This document shows positions 17,076 to 25,996 of a stretch of 64,000 nucleotides of DNA, piece after piece. The notes under the pieces were generated by a model, which saw only the letters and a program-made list of their open reading frames with translations, was not told the origin of the DNA and made no database searches. Position numbers and translations under genes: made by a program. Source of the DNA: Salinivibrio kushneri (GTDB lineage: Bacteria > Pseudomonadota > Gammaproteobacteria > Enterobacterales > Vibrionaceae); the NCBI RefSeq assembly GCF_027286325.1, contig NZ_CP114589.1:62001-126000 (forward strand). The letters are read 5' to 3'. How positions within the stretch are numbered: position 1 is the stretch's first letter; every line of letters starts with the position of its first letter.

Positions 17076-18263
17076 ATGAGCGACGTTGTATTGAAGTTCT
17101 CTTACGAAGAATACAGCGCCCGTTTAGCCAAGGTTCGCTATGCCATGGAAGAACACGAAATCGATACCTTGTTAGTGCACGATCCGTCCAACATGGCGTG
17201 GCTAACCGGTTACGATGGCTGGTCTTTCTATGTGCCTCAGTGCGTAGTGATTGGCGCAACGGGTGACCCTTTGTGGTTCGGACGTGTCCAAGACGCGAAC
17301 GGTGCGTTGCGTACTGTCTATATGAGTGCTGAGTGCATCACTTACTACCCTGACCATTATGTGATGAACCCTCCGCTCCATCCCATGGAGTATTTGGCAA
17401 ACTATGTGCTGGCTGAACGTTACTGGGATCGTGGCCGCATTGGCGTCGAGAAAGATAACTACTATTTCAGCGCCACAGCGTTTGAGTCGCTCAAAGAACA
17501 TCTGCCTATGGCGACCTTGGTTGACACCACTGGATTGGTCAATTGGTGTCGCGCGGTCAAATCCGATCAAGAACTGACTTATATGCACACCGCGGCACGC
17601 ATTGTCGAAAACATGCACCGTGTGGCGTTTGAGATGATTGAGCCTGGGTTACCCAAACATTTACTGGTGGCCGAAATCAATAAACACGCGGTGGTTGGCC
17701 ACGATGGTCACTTTGGTGATTACGCGGCGATTGTTCCCATGTTGCCCTCAGGCGGTGATGCTGCTGCGCCTCACCTCACTTGGGATGATCGTCCCTTTAA
17801 ACGTGGCGAAGGCACCTTTTTTGAAATCGCTGGGGTGCATCGTCGCTATCACTGTCCGCTCTCTCGCACCATTTTCTTAGGAGAGCCGGGCTATGAATTC
17901 TTGCGCGCTGACGAAGCCTTGCAAGTCGGACTAGAAGCCGGTCTCGCGGTCGCCAAACCCGGCAACACGTGCGGAGACATTGCCAACGCCCTCAACGATG
18001 CCTTGTTGCGCTATGGGTTTGATCGGGAAGGCGCGCGCTGTGGTTATCCGATTGGGTTAAGCTACCCACCCGATTGGGGCGAGCGCACCATGAGCTTACG
18101 ACCAAGCGATCAAACGATGTTGCGTGAGGGTATGACCTTTCACTTTATGCCTGGGCTATGGATGAAAGACTGGGGCATGGAAACCACAGAAAGCATTGTC
18201 ATCACCCGTGATGGCGCGCAAACCTTGTGTGATCTGCCACGCCAGCTATTTGTTAAACACTAA
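17076..18263 (+). CDS. doeA: Ectoine hydrolase DoeA
   Basis: Cytoplasmic hydrolase that opens the ring of ectoine to N-acetyl-L-2,4-diaminobutyrate, the first step of ectoine breakdown. The 395-aa sequence has the creatinase-like N-terminal domain (DTLLVHDPSNMAWLTGYDGW) and an M24 aminopeptidase-like C-terminal domain (HAVVGHDGHFGDYAAI, GEGTFFEIAGVHRRYHCPLS, MTFHFMPGLWMKDWGMETTE), all matching DoeA/EutD. Its neighbours are the other doe genes in the order known from Halomonas elongata. The start ATG follows GGAG at good spacing. A large palindrome lies just upstream and a terminator-like hairpin just downstream, so doeA may be transcribed alone as well as with doeB. Confidence 0.93.
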   Translation: MSDVVLKFSYEEYSARLAKVRYAMEEHEIDTLLVHDPSNMAWLTGYDGWSFYVPQCVVIGATGDPLWFGRVQDANGALRTVYMSAECITYYPDHYVMNPPLHPMEYLANYVLAERYWDRGRIGVEKDNYYFSATAFESLKEHLPMATLVDTTGLVNWCRAVKSDQELTYMHTAARIVENMHRVAFEMIEPGLPKHLLVAEINKHAVVGHDGHFGDYAAIVPMLPSGGDAAAPHLTWDDRPFKRGEGTFFEIAGVHRRYHCPLSRTIFLGEPGYEFLRADEALQVGLEAGLAVAKPGNTCGDIANALNDALLRYGFDREGARCGYPIGLSYPPDWGERTMSLRPSDQTMLREGMTFHFMPGLWMKDWGMETTESIVITRDGAQTLCDLPRQLFVKH

Positions 18264-18287
18264 TTGTATTTACGTTCAAGCCAAGCA

Positions 18288-18314
18288 AGGGCACAAACGT
18301 TGTGCCCTTTTCTA
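18288..18314 (+). terminator. Hairpin with T-run between doeA and doeB
   Basis: Arms AAGGGCACAA and TTGTGCCCTT are perfect 10-bp complements around an ACG loop, followed by TTC. The stem is strong though the T-run is short. It implies at least partial termination after doeA and a separate promoter for doeB-doeX. Confidence 0.75.
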
Positions 18315-18349
18315 TTCAGCTAAGTGGGAATTGTTAGCTACACTCATAA

Positions 18350-18378
18350 GGTAATGATTTAAAAATCAAACTTGATCC
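18350..18378. promoter_or_regulatory. Operator-like element upstream of doeB
   Basis: It starts GGTAATGATT and ends ACTTGATCC, with an internal perfect inverted repeat TGATTT-AA-AAATCA. GGTAAT, TGATT and ACTTGATCC also occur in the palindrome upstream of doeA. It lies 45 bp before the doeB start codon. Shared words in front of two genes of one pathway suggest a common regulator, most likely DoeX. Confidence 0.5.
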
Positions 18379-18422
18379 CGTTTTGCCGGATAGAACGCCA
18401 CAACAGATGACAAGGAGAGGTT

Positions 18423-19418
18423 ATGGAACCCACCGCGATTGAAGCCACCGTCGATTTTCATGCCGATGGCGTACAGCATGGCTTTCTTAAACTGCCTCAC
18501 TCTCACGACCAATCTGCATGGGGCTGTGTCACCATCCCGATCACCGTCATTAAAAATGGCGAAGGCAAAACTGCACTGCTCACAGGCGGCAACCACGGGG
18601 ATGAGTATGAAGGTATCACCGCGCTACTCAACACCTGCCATCAACTGATGCCCAGTGACATCAAAGGCCGAGTGATTATATTGCCGATGATGAACGCGCC
18701 CGCCGTAACCGCAGGCACGCGCACCTCGCCTTGGGATCAAGGCAACATGAACCGCGCTTTTCCGGGATCGCCTACTGGCAGTGTCACCGAGCAAATTGCC
18801 GATTACTTCACTCGATATTTGATCCCGCAATGTGATACTGCGCTCGATATTCATTCTGGGGGTAAAACCTTGGATCTGATTCCCTATGCTGCATCTCACC
18901 GTTTAGAAAATCTGCAACAAGCAGAAGCCTGTGCGGAAGGCGCGCGCTTATTCGGTGCTCCCTATCAAGTGCAAACCACCGAAATGGATGCCACCAGCAT
19001 GTACGACACGGCGGTAGAGCAACAAGGTAAGATTTTTGTCACCACAGAGCTTGGCGGCGGCGGCACCAGCACACCAGACTCTATCGCCATTACCCAGCGC
19101 GGAATTCATAACTTTTTAGTGTTTTCGGGCATTCTACAAAACGATTATCGCCACCCACCGGCTGCGCCCGTCAAGCTCGAGCTACCCGATAAACACTGCT
19201 ATGTGCAAAGTGAACATGCGGGCATCATTGAGTTCTGTGTACACTTGGGCGATACCATCAAAAAAGGCGATTTGATTGGTAAAGTGCATAATATCGAGCG
19301 CACTGGCACCGAACCCGTTCCCTACTATGCCGAACGCGATGGCATTTTATTGGCCAAACGTCACTTGGGACGGATCTATATCGGCGATACCTTTGCGGTG
19401 ATTGCCGAACCTGTTTAG
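18423..19418 (+). CDS. doeB: N-alpha-acetyl-L-2,4-diaminobutyrate deacetylase DoeB
   Basis: Zinc-dependent deacetylase that removes acetate from N-acetyl-diaminobutyrate, giving L-2,4-diaminobutyrate for DoeD. The 331-aa protein belongs to the succinylglutamate desuccinylase/aspartoacylase family: the zinc site is visible as GGNHGDEYEG (His and Glu) and as the later DIHSGGKT (His), and the C-terminal beta domain reads IEFCVHLGDTIKKGDLIGKV. The start ATG follows AAGGAGAGG. It lies 10 bp before doeX, so the two are an operon, and behind a putative operator shared with doeA. Confidence 0.93.
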   Translation: MEPTAIEATVDFHADGVQHGFLKLPHSHDQSAWGCVTIPITVIKNGEGKTALLTGGNHGDEYEGITALLNTCHQLMPSDIKGRVIILPMMNAPAVTAGTRTSPWDQGNMNRAFPGSPTGSVTEQIADYFTRYLIPQCDTALDIHSGGKTLDLIPYAASHRLENLQQAEACAEGARLFGAPYQVQTTEMDATSMYDTAVEQQGKIFVTTELGGGGTSTPDSIAITQRGIHNFLVFSGILQNDYRHPPAAPVKLELPDKHCYVQSEHAGIIEFCVHLGDTIKKGDLIGKVHNIERTGTEPVPYYAERDGILLAKRHLGRIYIGDTFAVIAEPV

Positions 19419-19428
19419 CGGAGGGGCC

Positions 19429-19917
19429 ATGAAGCTGGATAAATTCGATATCAAAATCTTGCAGATCTTGCAGCAAGATGGCCGAATCACCAAATCCAAC
19501 CTTGCACAGGCCATCAACCTGTCTGTGAGCCCTTGTTGGGAGCGAGTAAAACGGCTCGAGCAAGCAGGTGTCATCGAAGGCTATGGCGCCCGTATCAACC
19601 CAGATGCGGTGGTCAAACTTAACACTGTGCTGGTCGAGATCACCCTTGGCCAGCATGATGTTAACAGCTTTCAACGTTTCGAACGTGCCATGCAGCACTG
19701 CGACGATGTCAAGGAGTGCTGGGCTACAGGCGGCGGGATTGATTATATCGTTCGCCTTGGTGTCACTGATATCGACTATTATCAACGTCTGATTGATAGC
19801 TGGTTGACCGATGACCTTGGCATCAAACAGTACTACACCTATATCGTCACCAAACAGGTGAAGCGGCCGGCCCTCACCTTACCGCTTGAAACACCAGATG
19901 TTGCTGCTAATGGTTAA
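19429..19917 (+). CDS. doeX: Lrp/AsnC-type regulator DoeX
   Basis: A 162-aa Lrp/AsnC regulator: N-terminal helix-turn-helix (FDIKILQILQQDGRITKSNL, then LAQAINLSVSPCWERVKRLE) and C-terminal RAM/AsnC ligand-binding domain (VLVEITLGQHDVNSFQRFE). Position directly after doeB identifies it as DoeX, reported in Halomonas elongata to bind the doe promoter region. The ATG at 19429 follows GGAGGGG at 3-base spacing; upstream in-frame codons overlap the end of doeB and lack a binding site. Lrp-type proteins bind as multimers to extended palindromes, which suits the long symmetrical elements in front of doeA and doeB. Confidence 0.9.
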   Translation: MKLDKFDIKILQILQQDGRITKSNLAQAINLSVSPCWERVKRLEQAGVIEGYGARINPDAVVKLNTVLVEITLGQHDVNSFQRFERAMQHCDDVKECWATGGGIDYIVRLGVTDIDYYQRLIDSWLTDDLGIKQYYTYIVTKQVKRPALTLPLETPDVAANG

Positions 19918-20118
19918 AACAAAGTTATCCTTGCTGTTGAGTGCTCAATGACGCTCACGCATGAGTCGTTAACCTCTTAGCAAAACCTGCTCACCTGTTA
20001 CACTATGATGCCAGGTGCCCGTTTCTCTCATGACCAGAAAATTTTCTTCTGTTATTGCATGGTTTCAGAAAAAATTTCGTTAATCCCTCATCTGAACAAA
20101 AAACCTCTTTTTTGCTGA

Positions 20119-20141
20119 TTGCATACATTAACAGTATGCAA
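20119..20141. promoter_or_regulatory. Perfect inverted repeat upstream of doeC
   Basis: TTGCATAC and GTATGCAA are perfect 8-bp arms separated by ATTAACA, 41 bp before the doeC start. It differs from the doeA/doeB elements, so doeC-doeD may answer to a second regulator. The 265-bp spacer between doeX and doeC is otherwise AT-rich and holds no gene. Confidence 0.5.
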
Positions 20142-20182
20142 ACGCTGATAGGCAGCGTGGCGGTTTTGAATCAGGAGGGAGT

Positions 20183-21742
20183 ATGACCGTATTCCAATCA
20201 CGCGATCTTCACTACTCGGGAAGCGCAGCCAATGCATTGCGCCACGATGTCGCCGGCAAAGCCAGTTCCGACGTGCTTGCCTACCTCGACGATCAGCGTC
20301 TTTTTCGCCAGCTCGCCTATTGCAACGGCAAATGGGTTAATGGCGATTCAGATACACCGGTGCTCAACCCAGCAACGGGCGAAGTGCTCGGCTACACCGC
20401 ATCACTCAATGCTGCGCAAATCAATCAAACCATTGATGACGCCGACACCGCTTTCCATCTGTGGCGTGCCGAGTCCGCCGAAACGCGCGCCAAGCTGTTG
20501 ATGAAATGGCATGACCTCATCATGGAAAACCAACACGATCTCGCGCATTTGATGGTGCTCGAGCAAGGCAAAACGCTGCGCGACGCCGAGGGGGAGGTAG
20601 AGTATGGTGCCTCGTTCATTCACTGGTTTGCCGAAGAGGCTAAACGTGCCTATGGCGAAACCATGCCCAGTCATATTCCCAACGCCCACCTAGCGACATT
20701 GCGTGAGCCCATAGGGGTGGCGGCGTTAATCACGCCATGGAATTTCCCTAACGCGATGATCACCCGTAAGGCAGCAGCAGCACTCGCGATTGGCTGTAGT
20801 GTGATCGTCAAGCCCGCAGAAGAAACGCCCTTTTCTGCGCTGGCGTTGGCGGAGCTCGCCGAACGTGCTGGGATCCCTGCCGGTGTCTTTAACGTGATTA
20901 TGGGCGACGCGCCCATGGTCTCTACTCAGCTTTGTCAAAGTGACAAAGTCAAAGCGCTGAGCTTTACCGGCTCAACACGTGTGGGCCGCTTATTGCTCGA
21001 GCAAAGCGCGCAAACCGTGAAAAAGTGTGCCATGGAGCTTGGCGGCAATGCGCCCTTCATTGTGCTGCCTGATATGGATATTCAACAAGCGGCGCGCGCC
21101 GCCATTGATGCCAAGTTTCAAACATCGGGACAAGATTGTTTGGCCGCCAACAAAATTTTAGTGCCGCGCGACAAGCATCAAGCGTTTGTCGATGCCTTCG
21201 CGGCGTTAATGGATGAACTTGAAGTGGGTAATGGTTTGCTGCCCAGCACCGATATCGGCCCATTGATTTCATCTCGTGCCGTGGATAAAGCACAAGCGAT
21301 TGTCGATGATGCCATCGCCAAAGGGGCAACCGTAGTAGGCGGTAAGCTCAACCCCAACCTAGGCGAAAACTTCTTTGCCCCTACGCTTATCACCAAGGTG
21401 ACACCCGATATGTTGGTGTACCAAGAAGAAAACTTTTGCCCCGTAGCGGGCGTGATTGCCTACGATACCTTGGACGAGGCGATTGCGATGGGCAACGATA
21501 CCGAGTACGGACTATCAGCCTATGTCTACGGCAATGATATTCGTGATATTTGGCGCTGCCTGCGCGGCCTTGAGGTCGGCATGGTCAGTGTCAACTCAGT
21601 GAAGATTTCCGGCCACCCTATTCCCTTTGGTGGCGTCAAACAGTCGGGCTTGGGCCGTGAAGGAAGCCGCTATGGCATCGACGAATTTAGTGAAATCAAA
21701 TACTACTGTTTAGGTGGCTTGCCCACGGTGAGCGGCAGCTAA
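20183..21742 (+). CDS. doeC: Aspartate-semialdehyde dehydrogenase DoeC (succinate-semialdehyde dehydrogenase-like)
   Basis: NAD(P)-dependent aldehyde dehydrogenase of 519 aa. Visible are PWNFPNAMITRK (cofactor-binding region), FTGSTRVGRLLLEQ, the catalytic-Glu segment MELGGNAPFIV, and the catalytic Cys in FQTSGQDCLAANK, followed by PFGGVKQSGLGREGS. It looks most like GabD-type dehydrogenases, as DoeC does. In the ectoine pathway it oxidises aspartate semialdehyde made by DoeD to aspartate. It has an extra N-terminal segment of about 30 residues relative to GabD. The start follows AGGAGGGAG. It is 32 bp before doeD and co-transcribed with it. Confidence 0.9.
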   Translation: MTVFQSRDLHYSGSAANALRHDVAGKASSDVLAYLDDQRLFRQLAYCNGKWVNGDSDTPVLNPATGEVLGYTASLNAAQINQTIDDADTAFHLWRAESAETRAKLLMKWHDLIMENQHDLAHLMVLEQGKTLRDAEGEVEYGASFIHWFAEEAKRAYGETMPSHIPNAHLATLREPIGVAALITPWNFPNAMITRKAAAALAIGCSVIVKPAEETPFSALALAELAERAGIPAGVFNVIMGDAPMVSTQLCQSDKVKALSFTGSTRVGRLLLEQSAQTVKKCAMELGGNAPFIVLPDMDIQQAARAAIDAKFQTSGQDCLAANKILVPRDKHQAFVDAFAALMDELEVGNGLLPSTDIGPLISSRAVDKAQAIVDDAIAKGATVVGGKLNPNLGENFFAPTLITKVTPDMLVYQEENFCPVAGVIAYDTLDEAIAMGNDTEYGLSAYVYGNDIRDIWRCLRGLEVGMVSVNSVKISGHPIPFGGVKQSGLGREGSRYGIDEFSEIKYYCLGGLPTVSGS

Positions 21743-21774
21743 TTCAGGTTTGCTGACGGATAAGGAGACTGATC

Positions 21775-23178
21775 ATGCGTCCAGAAACAAAAGCCTTGTT
21801 GGAAAAAGACAGAAACACCGTATTCCACGCCTCAACGCACTTAAAGCAGTATGCGCATGGAGAGATGCCAGGGCGAGTGATTGAAACAGGTAAAGGCATT
21901 CGTATTACCGACTCAGAGGGGATTGAGCTAATTGATGGCTTCGCTGGCCTCTATTGCGTCAACATCGGCTATGGCCGTGAAGAAATGGCCGACGCCATTT
22001 ATGAGCAAGCGAAAAAGCTCGCGTATTACCACACCTATGTTGGCCACACCAACGAAGCGCTGGTGACGCTGTCGGAGCGCCTGATCAACATGGCACCCGG
22101 CATGAGTAAAGTCTATTACGGTATGTCAGGCAGTGACGCCAATGAGTCACAGCTCAAAATTGTATGGTATTACAACAATGCGCGGGGCAAACCTGAGAAG
22201 AAGAAAATCATCTCACGAGATCGAGGGTATCACGGCTCCAGTGTGGCATCAGGGTCACTCACGGGCTTACCCTTGTTCCATGCACACTTTGATCTGCCCA
22301 TTGAGCGCATCAAACATACCATGGCTCCCTACTATTATCGCCGTGAAGACAGCGGCATGACCGAGCCTGAATTCGCACAACACTGTGCGGATGAACTGGA
22401 GAAAATGATCCTCGCAGAGGGGCCAGATACGGTTGCAGCGATGATTGCCGAACCGGTACTCGGCACCGGTGGCATTGTGCCGCCCCCCGAGGGTTACTGG
22501 GCGGCGATTCGCAAAGTGTTGGATAAGTATGATGTCTTGTTGATCGCCGATGAAGTGGTGTGCGGCTTTGGCCGTATTGGGAGTGATTTTGGCTCTATCT
22601 ACTACGACATGAAGCCTGATCTGATTACCGTTGCCAAAGGGTTAACCTCGGCCTATCAACCACTCTCTGGGGTGATGATCGGTCACCGGGTATGGGATGT
22701 TTTGGAAGACGGTACCGATGCGTGGGGCGCGATTGGTCATGGTTACACCTACTCTGGCCACCCACTGGGTGCAGCGGCAGCGCTGTGTAACCTCGATATC
22801 ATCGAGCGCGAAAACCTCACCCAAAACGCCGCGACCACGGGTGAATATCTACAAATGAAAATGAAAGCCGCTTTTGCTAACCACCCGTTGATTGGTGACA
22901 GCCGTGGGGTGGGTTTGCTCCATGCTCTCGAGTTTTCGCCTGATCGCGCCAACCGCAGCCACTTTGACCCCAGTCTAAAAGTGGGCCCACAAGTGGCCGC
23001 TGCCTGTATGGAGCAAGGCTTGATCGCTCGTGCGATGCCACATGGCGATATTCTAGGTTTCGCCCCACCCTTGGTGGTCACCCCCAATGAAGTGGATGAA
23101 ATTGTCGCCAAGGCACAAGTCGCCGTCGATAAGGTGATGGATAAACTCGTCACCAGCGGACAGTGGCAGCCCAAATAA
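21775..23178 (+). CDS. doeD: L-2,4-diaminobutyrate transaminase DoeD
   Basis: PLP-dependent class III (omega) aminotransferase, 467 aa, which converts L-2,4-diaminobutyrate to aspartate semialdehyde. Motifs: GFAGLYCVNIGYGREEMADA near the N-terminus, YYGMSGSDANE (phosphate binding), YHGSSVASGSLTG, LLIADEVVCGFGRIG (Asp that contacts the pyridine nitrogen), and the Schiff-base Lys in ITVAKGLTSAYQPLSG. The doe context separates it from putrescine or taurine transaminases of the same family. The start follows AAGGAG. It ends before a bidirectional terminator shared with the BCCT gene. Confidence 0.9.
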   Translation: MRPETKALLEKDRNTVFHASTHLKQYAHGEMPGRVIETGKGIRITDSEGIELIDGFAGLYCVNIGYGREEMADAIYEQAKKLAYYHTYVGHTNEALVTLSERLINMAPGMSKVYYGMSGSDANESQLKIVWYYNNARGKPEKKKIISRDRGYHGSSVASGSLTGLPLFHAHFDLPIERIKHTMAPYYYRREDSGMTEPEFAQHCADELEKMILAEGPDTVAAMIAEPVLGTGGIVPPPEGYWAAIRKVLDKYDVLLIADEVVCGFGRIGSDFGSIYYDMKPDLITVAKGLTSAYQPLSGVMIGHRVWDVLEDGTDAWGAIGHGYTYSGHPLGAAAALCNLDIIERENLTQNAATTGEYLQMKMKAAFANHPLIGDSRGVGLLHALEFSPDRANRSHFDPSLKVGPQVAAACMEQGLIARAMPHGDILGFAPPLVVTPNEVDEIVAKAQVAVDKVMDKLVTSGQWQPK

Positions 23179-23206
23179 CGCGATGATCCCTATCCAATAA
23201 GCAAAA

Positions 23207-23232
23207 AAAAGCGCCGATAACTCGGCGCTTTT
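23207..23232. terminator. Bidirectional terminator between doeD and the BCCT gene
   Basis: Arms AAAAGCGCCGA and TCGGCGCTTTT with a TAAC loop, flanked by A and T runs, between convergent genes. Confidence 0.92.
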
Positions 23233-23255
23233 CTCATTAACAGACTCAGGTCTTA

Positions 23256-24800
23256 CTAGCTGGCAATCGCCGGCTGTAACGCCAAGTTCGCTTCTTTCTC
23301 TTGCTGCATTCGCATCACCGCAATCGGGCCGGTGATAAAGGTAAAGGCAATCAAGAAAGACACAGGCACTGCAGTGATCACGATAAACGACTGCAAAGCG
23401 TTCAAGCCACCATCGCCGGCAAGCAGAAGCACACCGGCCACAACGCCCATCACAATCGCCCAGAACAGACGATGACGGCGAGTTGGCTGGTTGTCACCTG
23501 ATACGGCCATCGCGATAGAATACGCCATTGAGTCACCCGTGGTCGCCACGAAGGTGGTGGTCAGCAGCATAAAGGCTGGGATCAGAACCACGCTGTAAGG
23601 CAGCTGTGACAAGGACGCAATCAAGATCGCAGGCAAACCCGCATCCGCCATTGGGCCAGAGATGCTGCCAGGCGATTGCAACTCATAAAAGATACCCGTA
23701 CCGCCTAGTACCGAGAACCAGAAGTTAGTCGCAATCGGCGCACAAATCGCAACGGCGAAGATCAGCTCACGAATCGAGCGGCCTTTCGAGATGCGTGCAA
23801 TAAAGATCGCCATCATCGGCGCGAAACCAATAAACCAACCCCAGAAGAACCAGGTCCACCATGCATTCCAGCTACCGTTATCGGTATTCAGTGCTAGCGT
23901 ATGCATATTGCTGAGGTAGTAGCTAAAGCCTGAGCCAAACTGCTCAAAGATAAAGCCTGTTGGACCCAGCACAATCACCACGCCCAACAACACGGCTGCA
24001 CCAATCACATTCATGCGGCTCAGCCATTGCAGACCTTTATCCATCCCGGTAAACGCGGAGATAGAGTAAATCGCCACGACTGCAGCCAAAATCAGCATCT
24101 GCATTGGCATGGTGTTTTCGATACCCACAAAGCTTTCCAAGCTATAGCCAAGCTGGGTGGCCAAAAAGCCAATCGGGCCGATGGTACCCGCTGCGACTGC
24201 AATGATAGAGCAGGCATCAATCACAGAGCCTAACCAGTGGTTTTCTAGCTTGTCGCCGAGCAACGGATACAGCAACGCACGAGGGCGCAGGCGTACACCC
24301 GCCTGGTGGTGAGCATACATAAGCACGATGGTCGCCAAAGTACCTAACACTGCCCAGGCTAGAAAGCCCCAGTGGAAAAAGCTTTGGCTTAACGCGGGAG
24401 CAACGGTATCCATCACACCCGCTTCCATGTCACCCAACGCCGGCGGCGGGGTCATGAAGTGATAAATAGGTTCCGCGGCTGACCAGAAAACACCACCACC
24501 CGCAAGCAGGGTGCACATGATCATCGCAACCCAACGGAAACGACTCATCGAGACAGTATCCGTGGCGCCAAGTTTTAATTTACCAAATTTACTGCCGCCA
24601 ATAGCAAGCGCCAGTACAAAATTGATCACCATCAACCACTGCCACCAGTAACCAAAAAGGTTGGCAGACTCAGAAAATAGAGACTGGATAACAGAAGAGA
24701 AGTGTTTCAGGTCAAACAAGGCAAAGGCAAGGAAGACAGCAACAAAGCCGATAGTAAATACGGCAACGAGACGGTCATTATTTTGTGTAGATTTAAGCAT
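23256..24800 (-). CDS. BCCT-family transporter, likely for betaine or ectoine
   Basis: A 514-aa secondary transporter with about twelve membrane segments. Family signatures: GGGVFWSAAEPIYHF in the fourth segment region and WNAWWTWFFWGWFIGFAPMM in the segment lining the substrate site, where the Trp cluster binds quaternary ammonium groups. It lies tail-to-tail with the ectoine degradation genes, so uptake of ectoine or a betaine as nutrient is a reasonable inference. The long hydrophilic ends that sense osmotic strength in BetP are missing, which argues for a catabolic importer. I chose the ATG at 24800 (MLKSTQNND); upstream in-frame codons run into a hairpin (24808-24824) and have no conserved sequence. 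Confidence 0.85.
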   Translation of the reverse strand: MLKSTQNNDRLVAVFTIGFVAVFLAFALFDLKHFSSVIQSLFSESANLFGYWWQWLMVINFVLALAIGGSKFGKLKLGATDTVSMSRFRWVAMIMCTLLAGGGVFWSAAEPIYHFMTPPPALGDMEAGVMDTVAPALSQSFFHWGFLAWAVLGTLATIVLMYAHHQAGVRLRPRALLYPLLGDKLENHWLGSVIDACSIIAVAAGTIGPIGFLATQLGYSLESFVGIENTMPMQMLILAAVVAIYSISAFTGMDKGLQWLSRMNVIGAAVLLGVVIVLGPTGFIFEQFGSGFSYYLSNMHTLALNTDNGSWNAWWTWFFWGWFIGFAPMMAIFIARISKGRSIRELIFAVAICAPIATNFWFSVLGGTGIFYELQSPGSISGPMADAGLPAILIASLSQLPYSVVLIPAFMLLTTTFVATTGDSMAYSIAMAVSGDNQPTRRHRLFWAIVMGVVAGVLLLAGDGGLNALQSFIVITAVPVSFLIAFTFITGPIAVMRMQQEKEANLALQPAIAS

Positions 24801-24984
24801 TAGTTCGCTCACAATGTGTGTGAGGGAGGGGACTCTATCAGCGTGGCGAATGAATGACCAGAACAAATTGTTACAGTCAAAGAAGGGAAAAACGTGACAA
24901 GTATCACCTATTCAGCCATGGCGGGGGCTAAATAGGAATATGACACTTTTATTAACTGGATATAATTTACCCAACACTGTCTCG

Positions 24985-25416
24985 TTACGCTGGCTCTTTG
25001 GGAGGCTCTGCCTTTTTAGCCTTACCCGTTTCGAGCACTTTTTTATGCAACACCACGGTGGCGCGATACAGTTTAGGGTGGACCTGTGACTCGCCTTTTT
25101 TTGCACGATTACACGCCGAAATCACTGCCGCCGTTATGCAAGCGGCCACTTTCAGCTGTCCAAGCTGATAGGCATAGTTAGCAACTTTAATCGCCATAAA
25201 AATCGATTGGTCGCTGTATTTGTAATTACGGGCGGCGAATTTCTCAAAGCGGAGAAAGTCTTTGTGATAACCCTTGAGAATACGATCAACGTGGCGATCG
25301 TAATATTTTTTATACTTGGCGTAGCTCCCTTTGGGATTGCTCGCCATGATGTCTCTCACCCAGACAAACGATTGCAGCTGTTCCTTTTCAAATAAGCCAC
25401 TCAGCCAGGCAAACAT
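24985..25416 (-). CDS. Hypothetical protein, 143 aa
   Basis: I do not recognise the family. The protein is basic, with no signal peptide. It has an amphipathic N-terminus (MFAWLSGLFEKEQLQSFVWV), a Tyr/Lys-rich middle (AKYKKYYDRHVDRILKGYH), a moderately hydrophobic stretch around residues 90-108 (LKVAACITAAVISACNRA), and a Lys/Pro-rich tail. The start ATG follows GGAGGTC. It stands between the BCCT gene and a DUF6916-like gene, all leftward but widely spaced, so it is probably transcribed alone. Codon use looks like that of the neighbours. Confidence 0.6.
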   Translation of the reverse strand: MFAWLSGLFEKEQLQSFVWVRDIMASNPKGSYAKYKKYYDRHVDRILKGYHKDFLRFEKFAARNYKYSDQSIFMAIKVANYAYQLGQLKVAACITAAVISACNRAKKGESQVHPKLYRATVVLHKKVLETGKAKKAEPPKEPA

Positions 25417-25576
25417 ATGACCTCCCTACTGCTAGCTTAGCGGTCTTATTCTACTCAATTTCCGTGACTAATCTATGAAAAGGCGAAAGTAACTCATTGA
25501 CTGGCGGTTATTTAATCAGCATTGGCCGCTAACTATTATAATGCCTAATGGGCAACAGAGAGCGACCAAAGAAAGA

Positions 25577-25876
25577 TCAGGCTTGCGTGTTGATGTTAAT
25601 GGTATAGGTGGCATCCCCGACGGGGAGCATATGTAGAATCTGCTCTCCAAGCGCGGGATGGGTAAGCAGGTAATTTCCTTGCGGAAAGCGGGTGTCTTCC
25701 GGCCCTTTCAACACCAGGCTGAAATTTTCTACCGTGTGCCCGCCCACCTCATCACCGTGGCCAGGATGGGTGTCGACACGCGCCAGCGTCATTGCATATT
25801 CCGTATCCGTTCCATCAATGAGCGTGATCGTTTCATCAATCAATTCATTGACATGCTGGAAAGATAGTACATTCAT
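25577..25876 (-). CDS. DUF6916-like small protein, 99 aa
   Basis: A 99-aa acidic protein, MNVLSFQHVNELIDETITLI onward, with the pattern of the small DUF6916-type beta-rich proteins (VENFSLVLKGPED followed by PQGNYLLTHPALGE). Function unknown. In such families the shape (an N-terminal strand pair, then a 'FSLVFRGP...LPQGTYRLEHPELG' core) is conserved in proteins linked to phage-tail-like or secreted modules, but nothing of that kind is nearby. The start follows GGGAGG. The match is from memory of the family pattern. Confidence 0.65.
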   Translation of the reverse strand: MNVLSFQHVNELIDETITLIDGTDTEYAMTLARVDTHPGHGDEVGGHTVENFSLVLKGPEDTRFPQGNYLLTHPALGEQILHMLPVGDATYTININTQA

Positions 25877-25996
25877 CGTCCCTCCCGCGCCCCTCTTTGG
25901 GTCAGTGCGCTTGTTAAAGCTTTACCGATAAGATTAGACGAAAAATTCGACAATGCACAATGGCTTAGTGATTTTTTCAATCGCTTAGAACAACAA

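Noticed and set aside
17076..23178. The doe genes being a creatinase/omega-amino-acid pathway or GABA catabolism
   Set aside because: Individually the proteins resemble creatinase, SSADH and omega-transaminase, but the order hydrolase-deacetylase-Lrp regulator-dehydrogenase-transaminase is specific to ectoine degradation.
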